A DNA stretch of 63,755 nt from Bacteroidales bacterium UBA3297 (GCA_002362105.1 DETD01000018.1:148278-212032), one strand, 5' to 3'. Shown: positions 35,040 through 45,088, counted from the first letter of the stretch. Numbers and translations are program-made. The notes: generated from the letters alone by a model not told the origin.

Positions 35040-36131
35040 TCAACCGTTCAAATTTTTTCTAAGAAACATCAGAGAATGCTGTTTTATCTGTTCTAGTTTA
35101 TTTACATCTAAATTTGAATATGGCACATATATACTTTTTTCGGTATTAACGACCAAATCTGCCAAGCCAAGCATTATTAATAAAGAATTAAATCTAGAAA
35201 GTCCTCTTCCCAAATTTCCAATCACATAAAAAGGTTTCCCGAATACAATAGAGAAAATACATGCATGAAAACTATCTGTAATTACCAATTCTGCATCATA
35301 AAACCCCCTTAGCCAAGTTTCAACCTTTGGTTGAATTTCATATTTGGGGGCACGCACATAAAAAGGTTTTAAATTACTTTTTCTTGACATATCCTCCACA
35401 AACAACTTTTTATCTCGGCTATCATCTAAAATATACACTAGTAAATTACCATCGCTTTTAGGCTCGTTTTCTATAAATGACATGTAATCATTCTTATTCA
35501 AAAGCAATGTGGGATCTAACACATGCTCAACATCCATGCCAAAACCTTTCAACAAACGAACTCCGTCCAATTCTCGAACAGAAATTGCATTAAAAGATTG
35601 AAGAAGCTTTTTTATCTCTATTGTCTCTTTTTTAGAGTACTCCCAAAAATCAACACCAAAAGAAGCTGCATATGAAATACGTTTTACATTCCAACCACGT
35701 GTAAAAGACAGGAAAGCGAAATCAATAGGACAGTTCCACATTCTAGTAAAATACCTTGGTCTCCAAACCTGGTCGCTTCCAACGATAAAGACATCATAAT
35801 CACATTCTTTTATATCCGAAAATTTCTCCACATAACGTTTTTTTATATTTTTTTCCACGAAAAGACGCGTATTCTGACTTATAATCGGATACCTTTTATT
35901 ATAATACCTCTCAGAAAGAATCGGAGTAGAATCTTTTCTTATAATTTTCTTCAGCACCCTCTTTCCTATTAAAACAGGCAGATCATACCATTTGGGTTCT
36001 TTCAAAACATAAGGTTTTGAGAGGACTTCAACTTCATGCCCCATACGCTCTAAAACAGTTTGTAAAGCATAAGACTGAAGAATTCCGCCATAATTAACAT
36101 GAGGGACAAGTGAAAGAATCGCTATTTTCAT
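35040..36131 (-). CDS. polysaccharide pyruvyl transferase family protein
   Basis: A 363-residue protein of the WcaK/CsaB family, which adds pyruvate ketals to sugars using phosphoenolpyruvate. It starts with KIAILSLVPHVNYGGILQSYALQ and has the VFIVGSDQVWRP block, then VLDPTLLL and LVITDSFHACIFSIVFGKPF. These are the conserved blocks of the family. The ATG overlaps the flippase stop by 4 nt, so translation is probably coupled. Family members are often encoded with an FrhB-like ferredoxin protein, as happens here (38825-40657). Confidence 0.88.
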   Translation of the reverse strand: MKIAILSLVPHVNYGGILQSYALQTVLERMGHEVEVLSKPYVLKEPKWYDLPVLIGKRVLKKIIRKDSTPILSERYYNKRYPIISQNTRLFVEKNIKKRYVEKFSDIKECDYDVFIVGSDQVWRPRYFTRMWNCPIDFAFLSFTRGWNVKRISYAASFGVDFWEYSKKETIEIKKLLQSFNAISVRELDGVRLLKGFGMDVEHVLDPTLLLNKNDYMSFIENEPKSDGNLLVYILDDSRDKKLFVEDMSRKSNLKPFYVRAPKYEIQPKVETWLRGFYDAELVITDSFHACIFSIVFGKPFYVIGNLGRGLSRFNSLLIMLGLADLVVNTEKSIYVPYSNLDVNKLEQIKQHSLMFLRKNLNG

Positions 36132-37666
36132 TTATTTTTAAATTTATTGTAAATAAATTTATTCACAGTATTCCGAGTTCCCGAATCTAATCCAAAAAAA
36201 TAAATTACAATGAGAGAGGAGAACCAAAAAATAAACGAACAAAAACAAACACTTAAGATTTCACAGGAGAAAGATCCACCATATTTAAAATACATAAAAA
36301 GAGGTAAAGGCATAGATAAACCAACAACTTTAAAAATGGTTTCAAACAGATTTACAAAATCACTATATTTATATCCTGCTATCTTCACTAGTAAAATCGG
36401 TTTTATAAAACATCCCAATATAAAATAAGAAATAACACAGAGTATAGAGAAGTAAACAGGCGAGAACCCATTTATAAAAAGGACATACGTAATCGGGAAA
36501 CGCAAAAAACCCACAATTGGTGAAATTAATGCGTTTTCTTTAATTTGTCCCTTTGCGTACAACGCTTGATAAAAAGACAAATCTAAAACTCCAAAAAAAT
36601 TTTGAATTATTATAAGCTGTAAAAACACAACCGTATATTCAGGAACAACACCCAACCAAAGATTCAATAATTTATCGGCAGATAAAATAATAGGTCCTCC
36701 CAAAAGATATACCAAATAGAAAGAATACTTCACGGAACTTAACAGAAGACTCCTTGACCCGTCGAAATCTTTTTGAGCCCACCTTTTTACAATTTGTGGA
36801 TTTACAGCAGAACGAAAACTATTAACAAACTGATTCACGACACCATTCACCTGCAAAGAGACAGCTCTTGCGGCAACAACAGCTGGAGAAAAGAACATAT
36901 TCAACAACAACAATATGCCCTGACTGTTAAGCGCTATAGAAGCATTTGAGAATAAACTCCATCCAGAAAAGGCCGCAATTTTTCTGAGTACATCTCTATC
37001 ATAGTTGAGCGAAAAATGAGTCTCCTCAAAATTATGAGTACAATACCATCGGTAAAACAACTGTATAGAAACATTTACCATTAATAAAAGCACAGCATAT
37101 AAAACCAATTTATCAGCATGTCCTATAGTCAAAAGGTAGACTATCATTAGCTTCAAAAAAGCATCTACAATACTCACATAGGCGAAAATCCCCATTTTTT
37201 CATGTGAAATAATAGATGCATTATATGGGACCTGAGTAATAGTCACCGCAGCAGCAGCAACAGAAAGGTGAAAGCACCAAAGGGCAGAGGCAAAGCGTTC
37301 TTCTGGTATAACCATTTTATTATAAAAGAACCAAAGGCCTACGGTTTCGCCTAAAAAAATGACAAATAAAGCAAGTCCAATATGAATAAGCAAAGTGGTA
37401 GAAAAAGTTTTTCTTAGATTTTTCTCATCACCAACACCAAGTTCGAACGTTAAAAAACGAGACGATCCTGTTGCCAATGCACTATTCATAAAACTCATAA
37501 AGCCAACAATACCACCAACAGCCTGATATATACCATAATCGTCAACACCAAGTATCTTCAATATAACTCTAGATGTATACAAAGATACGCACATGGTCAC
37601 CATCATACGGAAATAAAGCAAGATGGTGTTTTTTGCCATGGTTTTATTTGAAGTATGCTCCACCAT
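36128..37666 (-). CDS. polysaccharide flippase (Wzx-like)
   Basis: A 512-residue inner-membrane protein with about 12-14 segments of the MATE/MVF flippase type. The N-terminus (NTILLYFRMMVTMCVSLYTSRVILKILGVDDYGIYQAVGGIVGF) is characteristic of Bacteroidales oligosaccharide flippases. It should turn the undecaprenyl-linked repeat unit to the periplasmic face for polymerisation. A second ATG nine codons in is also possible as start. It is the only flippase in the locus and pairs with the EpsG-like polymerase at 49138-50253. Confidence 0.92.
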   Translation of the reverse strand: MVEHTSNKTMAKNTILLYFRMMVTMCVSLYTSRVILKILGVDDYGIYQAVGGIVGFMSFMNSALATGSSRFLTFELGVGDEKNLRKTFSTTLLIHIGLALFVIFLGETVGLWFFYNKMVIPEERFASALWCFHLSVAAAAVTITQVPYNASIISHEKMGIFAYVSIVDAFLKLMIVYLLTIGHADKLVLYAVLLLMVNVSIQLFYRWYCTHNFEETHFSLNYDRDVLRKIAAFSGWSLFSNASIALNSQGILLLLNMFFSPAVVAARAVSLQVNGVVNQFVNSFRSAVNPQIVKRWAQKDFDGSRSLLLSSVKYSFYLVYLLGGPIILSADKLLNLWLGVVPEYTVVFLQLIIIQNFFGVLDLSFYQALYAKGQIKENALISPIVGFLRFPITYVLFINGFSPVYFSILCVISYFILGCFIKPILLVKIAGYKYSDFVNLFETIFKVVGLSMPLPLFMYFKYGGSFSCEILSVCFCSFIFWFSSLIVIYFFGLDSGTRNTVNKFIYNKFKNK

Positions 37667-37689
37667 TTTTAAGTATAGAAGACTCTTGT

Positions 37690-38823
37690 TTACAAATACT
37701 TTTTACATATTTTTTTGATAAAACGCACAATCTTCCAATCTGAATAATAGGCAAGCAAATACTTCATCCTGTCTAAACAACTTGCATTTCCTAGATAATC
37801 AACAAAATGTACGCAAGCGTGTTGTTTAATACCCTGCTTTTTACACCATAAGGAGATAATTCTATCCGTAGTGCCATCAAACTCCCAATCTATTCCCTTT
37901 TGATAATTATTATTTCTATAAGCATCAATAGTCATAGAAACACCTTCACTTAACGGAATTTTTTGCGCAAAAGCAGGCACAACTCTTTTTATTTTTTCAT
38001 TACTATTTGTAGCATCTAACGCCCGTCCTCCTAGGATTTCTTCCTTTTTTTCCGGGTAATTATTTGAAAAAAAATCAGAATCTATATTTATTTTTCTCAC
38101 TTCTTTTCCTAATTTTTTTGATATAACATCCAGCACATCATTAAAAGTAGGCATTTCATCACCACATATATTAAAAGCCTCATTATAAGACAATCTATTT
38201 CCAACAAGTCCAATCAAACCGATTGCAAAATCTTCCACTCTCATCATATTTGATCTATTCATTCCATTATTCCATGTAATAATAGGCTTGTCTGCTAACA
38301 CTCTAGCACACAATGTCCAATGGAATCTGTATGGAGGCATTATTCCATAAGGAATTCTCGTGTCATCGTATGTCACACATGGTCTTACAATTGTGACAGC
38401 AGTGGATGTGTTTTTTGAAAGAGTCAGAACTGATTCCTCACAAGCAACCTTATTTAAACTATAAGACCATAATTTAAGTCCTTTAGGAGAATCTTCCGAT
38501 TTTATACCTAGAATAGTTTTATCATAGACAGCACAAGTAGAAATAAATATATATTGTTTTACAAATTCTTTGTAGAACAAAAAACTCCTTTTCGTTTGTT
38601 CTTCATTATAACACAAAAAATCTATTACTGCATCAAACACTTGACCTTTTAATGCCTTTGCTATTGTTACATAATCATCTTTATCGGACTTTATCAGATG
38701 ACAATTATTAGGAATAACTCGATGTCCTCTATTAATCAAAGTGACATGAAAATTATTATTTACAGCCTCTTTCGCAACCGCCGAGCTTAACACTCCAGAG
38801 CCACCTACTATTAACAATCTCAT
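37690..38823 (-). CDS. NAD-dependent epimerase/dehydratase (extended SDR)
   Basis: A 377-residue cytosolic enzyme. The Rossmann motif is MRLLIVGGSGVLSSAVAKEA, with Ser where the third Gly is usual, and the active-site pair is YSLNK (about residue 137). The distal part is rich in Lys and has no other known domain. It should change or oxidise a nucleotide sugar; the exact substrate is not known. The start at 38823, one base after the previous stop, is favoured over an in-frame ATG 15 nt upstream that overlaps that gene. Confidence 0.82.
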   Translation of the reverse strand: MRLLIVGGSGVLSSAVAKEAVNNNFHVTLINRGHRVIPNNCHLIKSDKDDYVTIAKALKGQVFDAVIDFLCYNEEQTKRSFLFYKEFVKQYIFISTCAVYDKTILGIKSEDSPKGLKLWSYSLNKVACEESVLTLSKNTSTAVTIVRPCVTYDDTRIPYGIMPPYRFHWTLCARVLADKPIITWNNGMNRSNMMRVEDFAIGLIGLVGNRLSYNEAFNICGDEMPTFNDVLDVISKKLGKEVRKINIDSDFFSNNYPEKKEEILGGRALDATNSNEKIKRVVPAFAQKIPLSEGVSMTIDAYRNNNYQKGIDWEFDGTTDRIISLWCKKQGIKQHACVHFVDYLGNASCLDRMKYLLAYYSDWKIVRFIKKICKKYL

Positions 38824-38824
38824 A

Positions 38825-40657
38825 CTAATACCATTCAATATTTTCTTTAATCACTTTTGCAGGACTCCCTGCAACAAGGCTGTGAGGAGGAACATCCTTA
38901 GTAACGACTGAATTTGCAGCCACCACACACCCTTCTCCAATAGTCACGCCAGGCATAATTGTGCATCCTGTACATAGCCAACAATGATCGCCTATGTGAA
39001 CTGGCGCATGCGTTCTATAATGATCATTAATGATAACATGAATTCCATTATAATCACGGATGGAAACATTACGGCCTATTCTCACTCCATTTCCTATTGT
39101 AATCTCATCAGCGCACATAACCGTTAGCCCCACATTACATGCACCTTGTCCAATAGTCAATTTACCATTGTTTATAATTTCGATACAAAATCCACTGCGT
39201 AGCAAATAAGGACCATTCCCATAACGGGTTAACGGACCTCCATGTATACACAATTCTGTACCAGCCCCCATTTTCAAGCAACCCTGATTCCAAAAATTTT
39301 TCACTTCTGATCGTCCCACTTGAATAGGCCATTGTACATCAATTTTTGCAGAAGGATGCACATCATACGTCACATTTGGAAATGTTAAAATATAGTTACC
39401 CTTCTTAAACGAACTAACCGTATTTTTCCTCAAATTAATTTTTAGTGTTTGATAATAAGCATCCAAATGGAATCCGAGCGAACAAAAAGACATTTTTGCA
39501 GTCTTTAAAAAAGACTTTATTCGACATTTTATTGACCTTTTTTTCTCTTTATATGGGAAATACTTGGCAGTAACATAATCGAAATCATGTTCTTCTAAAT
39601 CTTTAAAGAATGCGGAACGATTTATTTTTGCTGGTTCAATCGACTTACGTAAGGCGATATTTCCTCCCAAAATAGCTTCAAATGGAGTTTCCTTTATTTC
39701 CATACGATCCCTGACCAATTGAAAATAAGCATCTCCTTTTTTGGAATTCAATAAAACCATACTGGTTCCTATGTTCATATCTAAATTTTTGTCCACCTTC
39801 TCAATTCCCCAGTAGTCAGCAATAGTAATATCTGCTATACGAGGGAAACCCTTGAACTGGCAGTCATAGCAAGAAGGACGACAGAACACATTAGTATGAT
39901 AACCACGGCGAAAATCGTCTTGCATATACACTCCATAATAGGACTGACCATTCGCAAAGGTCACTTTACGAGTCAAATTACGCCAACCCAACTCCTTGTT
40001 TTTTGCTTTGACATACACCACCTTAGACTTGTATCTTTTCTCGAGCGAGTCAAGATATGCTCGGTACACTTTAGGAGAATTCACACCCCTACAAATAAAA
40101 TCAATAATAATAAGGTTTTCATAATCCCTTCGCAAAAAACTACGCAATGCAGCCATTTGACAAGGTGTACCGCAGGCCAATACCTTCTCTCCGGAGTTAA
40201 GAAGCTTACGAATCTCAGTAAAAATACCCTCTGCTTTACTCTGAAGATATTTAGAACTTCTTAGTTTTTCCAATTCAGTAGGGTTATTACTGATATAATT
40301 TCGGACTGAAAAATCATCATTATAAATGGCGCCAGACACGAACCCACCCTGCTCGTACATAGCATCAGCAAGGGCTGAAAATGCACCTCCAGAAGTACTA
40401 TTCCAGCGTACACGCATATTCTTATTAACCGCAGCATAAACATGTATTGGCTTTGGAGCATCATTTTTCTTTAACTCCTCAATATTTAGAATAGGACAAA
40501 CACTTTCACACATACCACATTTTACACAAGCCGATTGGTCCACTTTAGGATACCAAAAGCCTTCTATATCAGTCTCTAGTGTAATAGCCTTTTTCCCACA
40601 GGCATCGATACAAGCGCAACAACCGCAACACTTGCTTTTATCCTTATAGTCTATCAT
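38825..40657 (-). CDS. ferredoxin/FrhB-domain protein fused to a hexapeptide acetyltransferase
   Basis: A 610-residue fusion. Residues 1-60 have two 4Fe-4S motifs (C10-x2-C13-x2-C16-x3-C20; then ACVKCGMCESVCP). Residues about 70-330 are the FrhB/FdhB domain of F420 hydrogenase/dehydrogenase beta subunits (GGAFSALADAMYEQGGFVSGA; ACGTPCQMAALR; CYDCQFKG). Residues about 430-610 are a left-handed beta-helix acetyltransferase (VHPSAKIDVQWPIQVG, VGLTVMCADEITIG, ending VVAANSVVTKDVPPHSLVAG). Stand-alone forms of each occur in polysaccharide loci; the fusion is unusual. No F420 pathway is expected in Bacteroidales, so a flavin-type electron transfer is more likely. A redox step on a sugar coupled to acetylation would suit it. 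Confidence 0.88.
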   Translation of the reverse strand: MIDYKDKSKCCGCCACIDACGKKAITLETDIEGFWYPKVDQSACVKCGMCESVCPILNIEELKKNDAPKPIHVYAAVNKNMRVRWNSTSGGAFSALADAMYEQGGFVSGAIYNDDFSVRNYISNNPTELEKLRSSKYLQSKAEGIFTEIRKLLNSGEKVLACGTPCQMAALRSFLRRDYENLIIIDFICRGVNSPKVYRAYLDSLEKRYKSKVVYVKAKNKELGWRNLTRKVTFANGQSYYGVYMQDDFRRGYHTNVFCRPSCYDCQFKGFPRIADITIADYWGIEKVDKNLDMNIGTSMVLLNSKKGDAYFQLVRDRMEIKETPFEAILGGNIALRKSIEPAKINRSAFFKDLEEHDFDYVTAKYFPYKEKKRSIKCRIKSFLKTAKMSFCSLGFHLDAYYQTLKINLRKNTVSSFKKGNYILTFPNVTYDVHPSAKIDVQWPIQVGRSEVKNFWNQGCLKMGAGTELCIHGGPLTRYGNGPYLLRSGFCIEIINNGKLTIGQGACNVGLTVMCADEITIGNGVRIGRNVSIRDYNGIHVIINDHYRTHAPVHIGDHCWLCTGCTIMPGVTIGEGCVVAANSVVTKDVPPHSLVAGSPAKVIKENIEWY

Positions 40658-40960
40658 AAAATATCATTCAGTCAAACTCATTTTATTATGTCTAATAACG
40701 GCCATTACATTCAAGTTCCCAATAGGCAATTATTAGAATAACAAATTACAATCATCAAACAAAACATAAACCACATAGTAAAACCTCCATATTAACATTC
40801 AAAGTTTTTCTCAACAATTGTCATTAAGAGGATGTATTATCCAAAGAAGATTATTGGGAATAGGATTTATCTACAACTTCATTTGGAAACTAAATGGATT
40901 ATTCTAATGGACTAACAATACTATTAAATCCGCATCTCAAACAATTATTACGAACATCTT
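40658..40960 (-). other. 303-base AT-rich gap inside the polysaccharide locus
   Basis: No gene, hairpin terminator or full TAnnTTTG box can be found on the minus strand here, although it lies between two genes of the locus. Short frames of fewer than 20 codons are present without other support. It may hold a weak promoter or mark where a gene was lost. Confidence 0.5.
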
Positions 40961-42070
40961 TTACAGATTTTCAAACAAGCATTCGTGCTGTTCTACAGTC
41001 CGTTTCACATCAAAACGTTCTTTAACGATTTGCTTAGCCTTTTCAGACATTTGGGAATAAAGATTTTTTTCGTCATGTAAACGAAGAACAGCCTTATAAG
41101 CAGCTTCATCGTCATCCATATTCACCAACAAACCATTTACACCGTCGTTCACGACTTCTGGTATAGCATCGACATTAGTAGCTACAATTGGAAGACCCGC
41201 CACCATATATTCGCACAGAGCCAAACCAAAACCTTCCCAACGCGAGAGTAAAACACCAACATCTAACATTTTCAGAAAAGGAGCCACATCGTCAACCCAT
41301 CCTGTAATATAAAAAGAATCCTTTAACCCGGCCTCCTCTATATTCTTTTGAACTTGCTCGCGCTCCTTTCCATCACCTATAATTATAAAAAAGACATTAG
41401 GTATGGCCTTTTTCAATTTAACAGCCATTCTAACAAAAACATCAGGAGCTTTTTGCTGAGAAATACGGCCATTCATACCAATAACGAAAGCATCTTCTGG
41501 AATACCTAAATCAGCACGCTTTAAAGAAGACGATGCTATTCGGTGTTCTATACTCTGAATATCGACACCATTATATATAAGGGTACGTGTTTTTTCGTTA
41601 CCTATATGTTTTCGTTTTGCATCAATATATTCACTATTGGAGATACAAATAATTTTATCGGTAAACAGGCCAAGAAACCACTCCACAAAAATATAGAGTA
41701 AATGCATCAACCAAGCCCCCTTCATATTAAAGGCCCAACCATGGGCATTATGAACGGTTTTTACTCCTAGACCAACGCAAGCCAAGCGTCCAACTGCACC
41801 CGCCTTACTACTATGGCAATAAACAATATCGGGATTATACTTCTTGATAATCTTTCGAATTGCCATTACATTCTTTATATCACCAGGGCCAATATTTCTC
41901 TTCATTGACAATTCTTCAACAGCAGAAGCCAAGCCAATGAAATTTTCTTTATTAAATTGTTTCGAGCACAACAGCACATTTTCATATCTCGACTGGTCAA
42001 TATGAGAAAGTAAAGTATGAATATACCTTTCTACCCCCCCAGGTGCTTGTGCTATATGAAGAATCTTCAT
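40961..42070 (-). CDS. glycosyltransferase family 4
   Basis: A 369-residue GT-B glycosyltransferase. The N-terminal acceptor domain starts KILHIAQAPGGVERYIHTLL and has IVYCHSSKAGAVGRLA; the C-terminal donor domain has GMNGRISQQKAPDVFVRMA and the signature SRWEGFGLALCEYMVAGLPIVATNVDAIPE with the paired acids E-x7-E. It resembles GalNAc/GlcNAc-type transferases that add early sugars to undecaprenyl-linked acceptors, but the sugar cannot be assigned. It is cytosolic or peripheral. It follows the acyltransferase gene by 7 nt. Confidence 0.9.
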   Translation of the reverse strand: MKILHIAQAPGGVERYIHTLLSHIDQSRYENVLLCSKQFNKENFIGLASAVEELSMKRNIGPGDIKNVMAIRKIIKKYNPDIVYCHSSKAGAVGRLACVGLGVKTVHNAHGWAFNMKGAWLMHLLYIFVEWFLGLFTDKIICISNSEYIDAKRKHIGNEKTRTLIYNGVDIQSIEHRIASSSLKRADLGIPEDAFVIGMNGRISQQKAPDVFVRMAVKLKKAIPNVFFIIIGDGKEREQVQKNIEEAGLKDSFYITGWVDDVAPFLKMLDVGVLLSRWEGFGLALCEYMVAGLPIVATNVDAIPEVVNDGVNGLLVNMDDDEAAYKAVLRLHDEKNLYSQMSEKAKQIVKERFDVKRTVEQHECLFENL

Positions 42071-42077
42071 TATTCTT

Positions 42078-43130
42078 TTATAGTTTTATCGCTATATACT
42101 TATACAAATTTGCCAATAAAATTGTAAAAATAAAACAGATTACAACATATAAGTAAGGAAAGGTTGAAATTAACGTAGTTCCAAAGAGCGAAGCTAAAAC
42201 CAACATTGGAATACGCTGGTAGATATACAAAGGGAACAGATTTGAGCCTAACCATACTAACACATTATTTGATATCTTCACCCTCAATGTTAACAAAAGA
42301 ATGACAAAAGCAAAAGCTATTGAACAAAAATTAAAAACGAGGCCTATTCTATCAAATTCTCTAACGAAAAGATAAAGCACAGACAATGTCAAGAACGTAA
42401 CTGTTGACAACAATAGCAACTTTTTGTAACCCATTCTAATTCTATCGAATGCGAAATCCTTCTTAAAAGAGAAAACCAAACCTGCAAGATAAGCAAACAC
42501 AGTATTGAACCAATAAGTTTCTTTAAAGAAACACATGGTTACTATAAACAACAACAATCCAACAAAAGTAATATAGAGAGACGTTTTTAACCGTTCGGAA
42601 TCAGTAACACCACATTTAGAGAAAGAGAAATAAGTAACGATGTAACAAGCAACAATAGTAAAAATATACCAATTGCTGTTCCCTATAGACTCCCAACCAA
42701 CAAACGCCAAAGCCACTTTACTTAACGGATAATGTTGGCCCATCAGCATTTGGATCAGCAAAAAAAAGCCAACAGCCACCATAAAATTTAAAATGGTAGA
42801 CAGAATTCTTTTTTGGGGCATTGTTTCAACATATGCAGTTGATTTTTTCTTACAACTTTCCATCACACCATACCCGGAATAGAACATAAACATAACCACA
42901 ATAAGTTGACCGAGATACTTATCTGACACTTCAAACAGGCGATCAAACCTATTGAAGTTTGTACAATACTTCTCGATATATGGGAATATGTGACGAAGGA
43001 AGACTAAAAGAATAAAAATTCCCTTTATTGAATCAGTTCTGTCTTTATTTAACGCTGAAAAATCTAATTCCTTAGAGAAAGAAACTTTATAAAAGACTAA
43101 AATTACAATAAAGAGATAAAAGACAATCAT
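42078..43130 (-). CDS. membrane acyltransferase-3 type
   Basis: A 350-residue inner-membrane protein with about ten segments. After a first hydrophobic segment (about 2-14) it has RTDSIKGIFILLVFLRHIFPYI, with the conserved Arg/His pair of acyltransferase-3 proteins, and then MFMFYSGYGVMES. It is similar to O-acetyltransferases of capsule loci. Its N-terminal extra segment ahead of the core is slightly unusual. It sits between the CDP-glycerol-type transferase and a GT4 gene and probably decorates the same repeat unit. Confidence 0.82.
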   Translation of the reverse strand: MIVFYLFIVILVFYKVSFSKELDFSALNKDRTDSIKGIFILLVFLRHIFPYIEKYCTNFNRFDRLFEVSDKYLGQLIVVMFMFYSGYGVMESCKKKSTAYVETMPQKRILSTILNFMVAVGFFLLIQMLMGQHYPLSKVALAFVGWESIGNSNWYIFTIVACYIVTYFSFSKCGVTDSERLKTSLYITFVGLLLFIVTMCFFKETYWFNTVFAYLAGLVFSFKKDFAFDRIRMGYKKLLLLSTVTFLTLSVLYLFVREFDRIGLVFNFCSIAFAFVILLLTLRVKISNNVLVWLGSNLFPLYIYQRIPMLVLASLFGTTLISTFPYLYVVICFIFTILLANLYKYIAIKL

Positions 43131-43139
43131 TTTAAATGT

Positions 43140-44297
43140 TTAATTGACAGACAAGCCAGAGAAATCCAATACTCTTTGGCAATAGCCACCATTAGGATAC
43201 TGGTTTATCAACTTATTGACATCGTTTCTTTCATTAGCAAAAGGGTCTTTGTCTTCTGCTATGTTCAAAATAAACTGCTTCAAATCTTTAAAATTGGAAA
43301 TTTTTTCACCAGGCATAAATCTGTTTGGATCAAGGGCAAAGCCCCTATTTTTACCATACTCAGCAATGTCATCAACAGTAAATCCAATGGGTCTGTCTAA
43401 CAACATATAATCAAAATATACAGAAGAGTAATCCGTAATCAATGCATCACACTGCCTCATCAGTGGATACAAGTCCATTTTCTTCTTTATAAATTCCGAA
43501 TGGCTCAACAGGAGGAAGTGGTCCATATCTACAAGATTATAATTGGCCAAATTCTGTTCAGGATGCAATTTAACAACCACCTTAATGCCGTATTGTTGCA
43601 GGAAATTGTTAAACTCGGAAAATTTGTCGGCAGTAAGTATAGGAATAATTTCAGCGTCATTAACAGTAGAGTCCTTCATACCTCTAATAGACTTTCGGAA
43701 AGTTGGCACCCAGATAATAAGTTTTTTGTACTCTCCAAAATCATAAGGCGCAGAATTTTCAAATAACAAATCGCACCTTGGATAACCACCCACATATATT
43801 CCATCTTCTGGATAGGAGAACCATTTAGAGTAAACTGGCTTTAAAAATTCAGAAGGAGCCAATAACCAAGTGTAATACTTATGTTTTGGTGTATGAGTCA
43901 ACTTCAATCCCTTATCTGCATCCTTCAAAGGGACACCATGCCAAATCTGCATAACGAACTGTTCTTTAGAAGGAAGTAGCGGTATTCTGCCAACAGAATA
44001 AAACACATACTTGCAACAAAAGAATGAAAGGAAGCCCCGACTTGTACTCTCGAAAGACACATTTTCAAGATTCTGTTCAGCAAGTTCTTTATAGTTCTCA
44101 CACGATACAATAATTTTGTATTTCTTATTATAGCCCTTTTTTATCATATAATCGAAAAGGACCTTGCTACTTTCACGGAAAGAAGAATTAATGTAAAAAA
44201 GTATCTTTTTTTCATCGTGTTTAAACAGACGGTTCACGAAAGAAAAGACAGGGAACACATGATTTTCTAAAAAAACCTTCAATTTTATATTATCCAT
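43140..44297 (-). CDS. CDP-glycerol glycerophosphotransferase family protein
   Basis: A 385-residue enzyme of the TagB/TagF/TarL family (Glyphos_transf), which moves a polyol-phosphate from a CDP-activated donor to a glycan or a growing polymer. Recognised by MQIWHGVPLKDAD, VVVKLHPEQN and ALITDYSSVYFDYMLLDRPIGF, the catalytic blocks of that family. These enzymes are best known from teichoic acids of Gram-positive bacteria. Here it is within a set of CTP transferase, reductase and LicD genes, so a phosphopolyol side group or backbone is likely. No membrane segment is evident; the family binds the membrane by surface helices. Confidence 0.9.
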   Translation of the reverse strand: MDNIKLKVFLENHVFPVFSFVNRLFKHDEKKILFYINSSFRESSKVLFDYMIKKGYNKKYKIIVSCENYKELAEQNLENVSFESTSRGFLSFFCCKYVFYSVGRIPLLPSKEQFVMQIWHGVPLKDADKGLKLTHTPKHKYYTWLLAPSEFLKPVYSKWFSYPEDGIYVGGYPRCDLLFENSAPYDFGEYKKLIIWVPTFRKSIRGMKDSTVNDAEIIPILTADKFSEFNNFLQQYGIKVVVKLHPEQNLANYNLVDMDHFLLLSHSEFIKKKMDLYPLMRQCDALITDYSSVYFDYMLLDRPIGFTVDDIAEYGKNRGFALDPNRFMPGEKISNFKDLKQFILNIAEDKDPFANERNDVNKLINQYPNGGYCQRVLDFSGLSVN

Positions 44298-44350
44298 AAA
44301 ATCAAGTTTAATTCGCTATAATACCATTCTAACTTACAATAGAAAGAAAC

Positions 44351-45088
44351 TTATATCTTCACACGTCCACTGCTCACCTTATAATCGTAGCTATGAAGGC
44401 CTTCAGCTCTGAAATCGTTATGGTATCGTTCCAAAACATCTTTAAACACCTCATCGTATAACGGAATAAACAAGTCATCGTGTGCTTTTATACGAGATAC
44501 AATTTCTGTCGCGAGATCGTGAATAACTGTTAGATCTGTTTTTCCGTTATTAAAACTAGTTCCTTTAATAGAGCCTGGCGAAACGTTAAGGATACGGTTT
44601 TGCGTCCCAGATTTCTCCAACTCGACATTTACACTTTCTATAAAGATTTTCAAAGCCGCTTTTGTCGCACCATAGACCGAGAAAAACGGAGAGGTCATAA
44701 AGCCTGCAATGCTGACCATCACCCCACAATAGAACGGAGTCGAAGATTCTAATTTCGAGTAGAACCGTTTAACCAAACGCAAAACCGGAATAGTATTGAC
44801 ATTGAAAGAATTCATTATATGCTGTTCTTCAATATCTTTAAAGAGCGACAGACGACCAAAACCTGCGGTAATGACAAGGCCATCAATGTCACAGAACTGG
44901 TCAAAGAACGAATAATCGGTATTCGTAAGATCGAATTGAAAACATTGGAATTTAGGCTGCATATACTCAGCCGACACCCCTTGTTTATCTACTATATACA
45001 CTTTCTCCGTCTCCGAATCTTGTGCCAGAACAGAGGAAATAGCCAAGCCAACGCCATTAGCCCCTCCCACGACTAAAACTCTTTTCAT
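44351..45088 (-). CDS. short-chain dehydrogenase/reductase
   Basis: A 245-residue SDR. The coenzyme motif is VVGGANGVGLAIS at the N-terminus and the active site is SIAG (Ser, near 127) with YGATKAAL (Tyr/Lys, near 140). It is followed by the loop NVSPGSIKGTSF. Since it lies between a LicD gene and a CDP-glycerol-type phosphotransferase gene, it probably reduces a keto-sugar or ketose to the polyol precursor, as similar reductases do in CDP-ribitol and CDP-2-glycerol pathways. The substrate is not proven. The start at 45088 overlaps the LicD stop by one base. Confidence 0.88.
   Translation of the reverse strand: MKRVLVVGGANGVGLAISSVLAQDSETEKVYIVDKQGVSAEYMQPKFQCFQFDLTNTDYSFFDQFCDIDGLVITAGFGRLSLFKDIEEQHIMNSFNVNTIPVLRLVKRFYSKLESSTPFYCGVMVSIAGFMTSPFFSVYGATKAALKIFIESVNVELEKSGTQNRILNVSPGSIKGTSFNNGKTDLTVIHDLATEIVSRIKAHDDLFIPLYDEVFKDVLERYHNDFRAEGLHSYDYKVSSGRVKI

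Noticed and set aside
38825..40657. True F420-dependent dehydrogenase
   Set aside because: F420 synthesis is not expected in Bacteroidales; FrhB-like proteins in glycan loci are a known separate branch.
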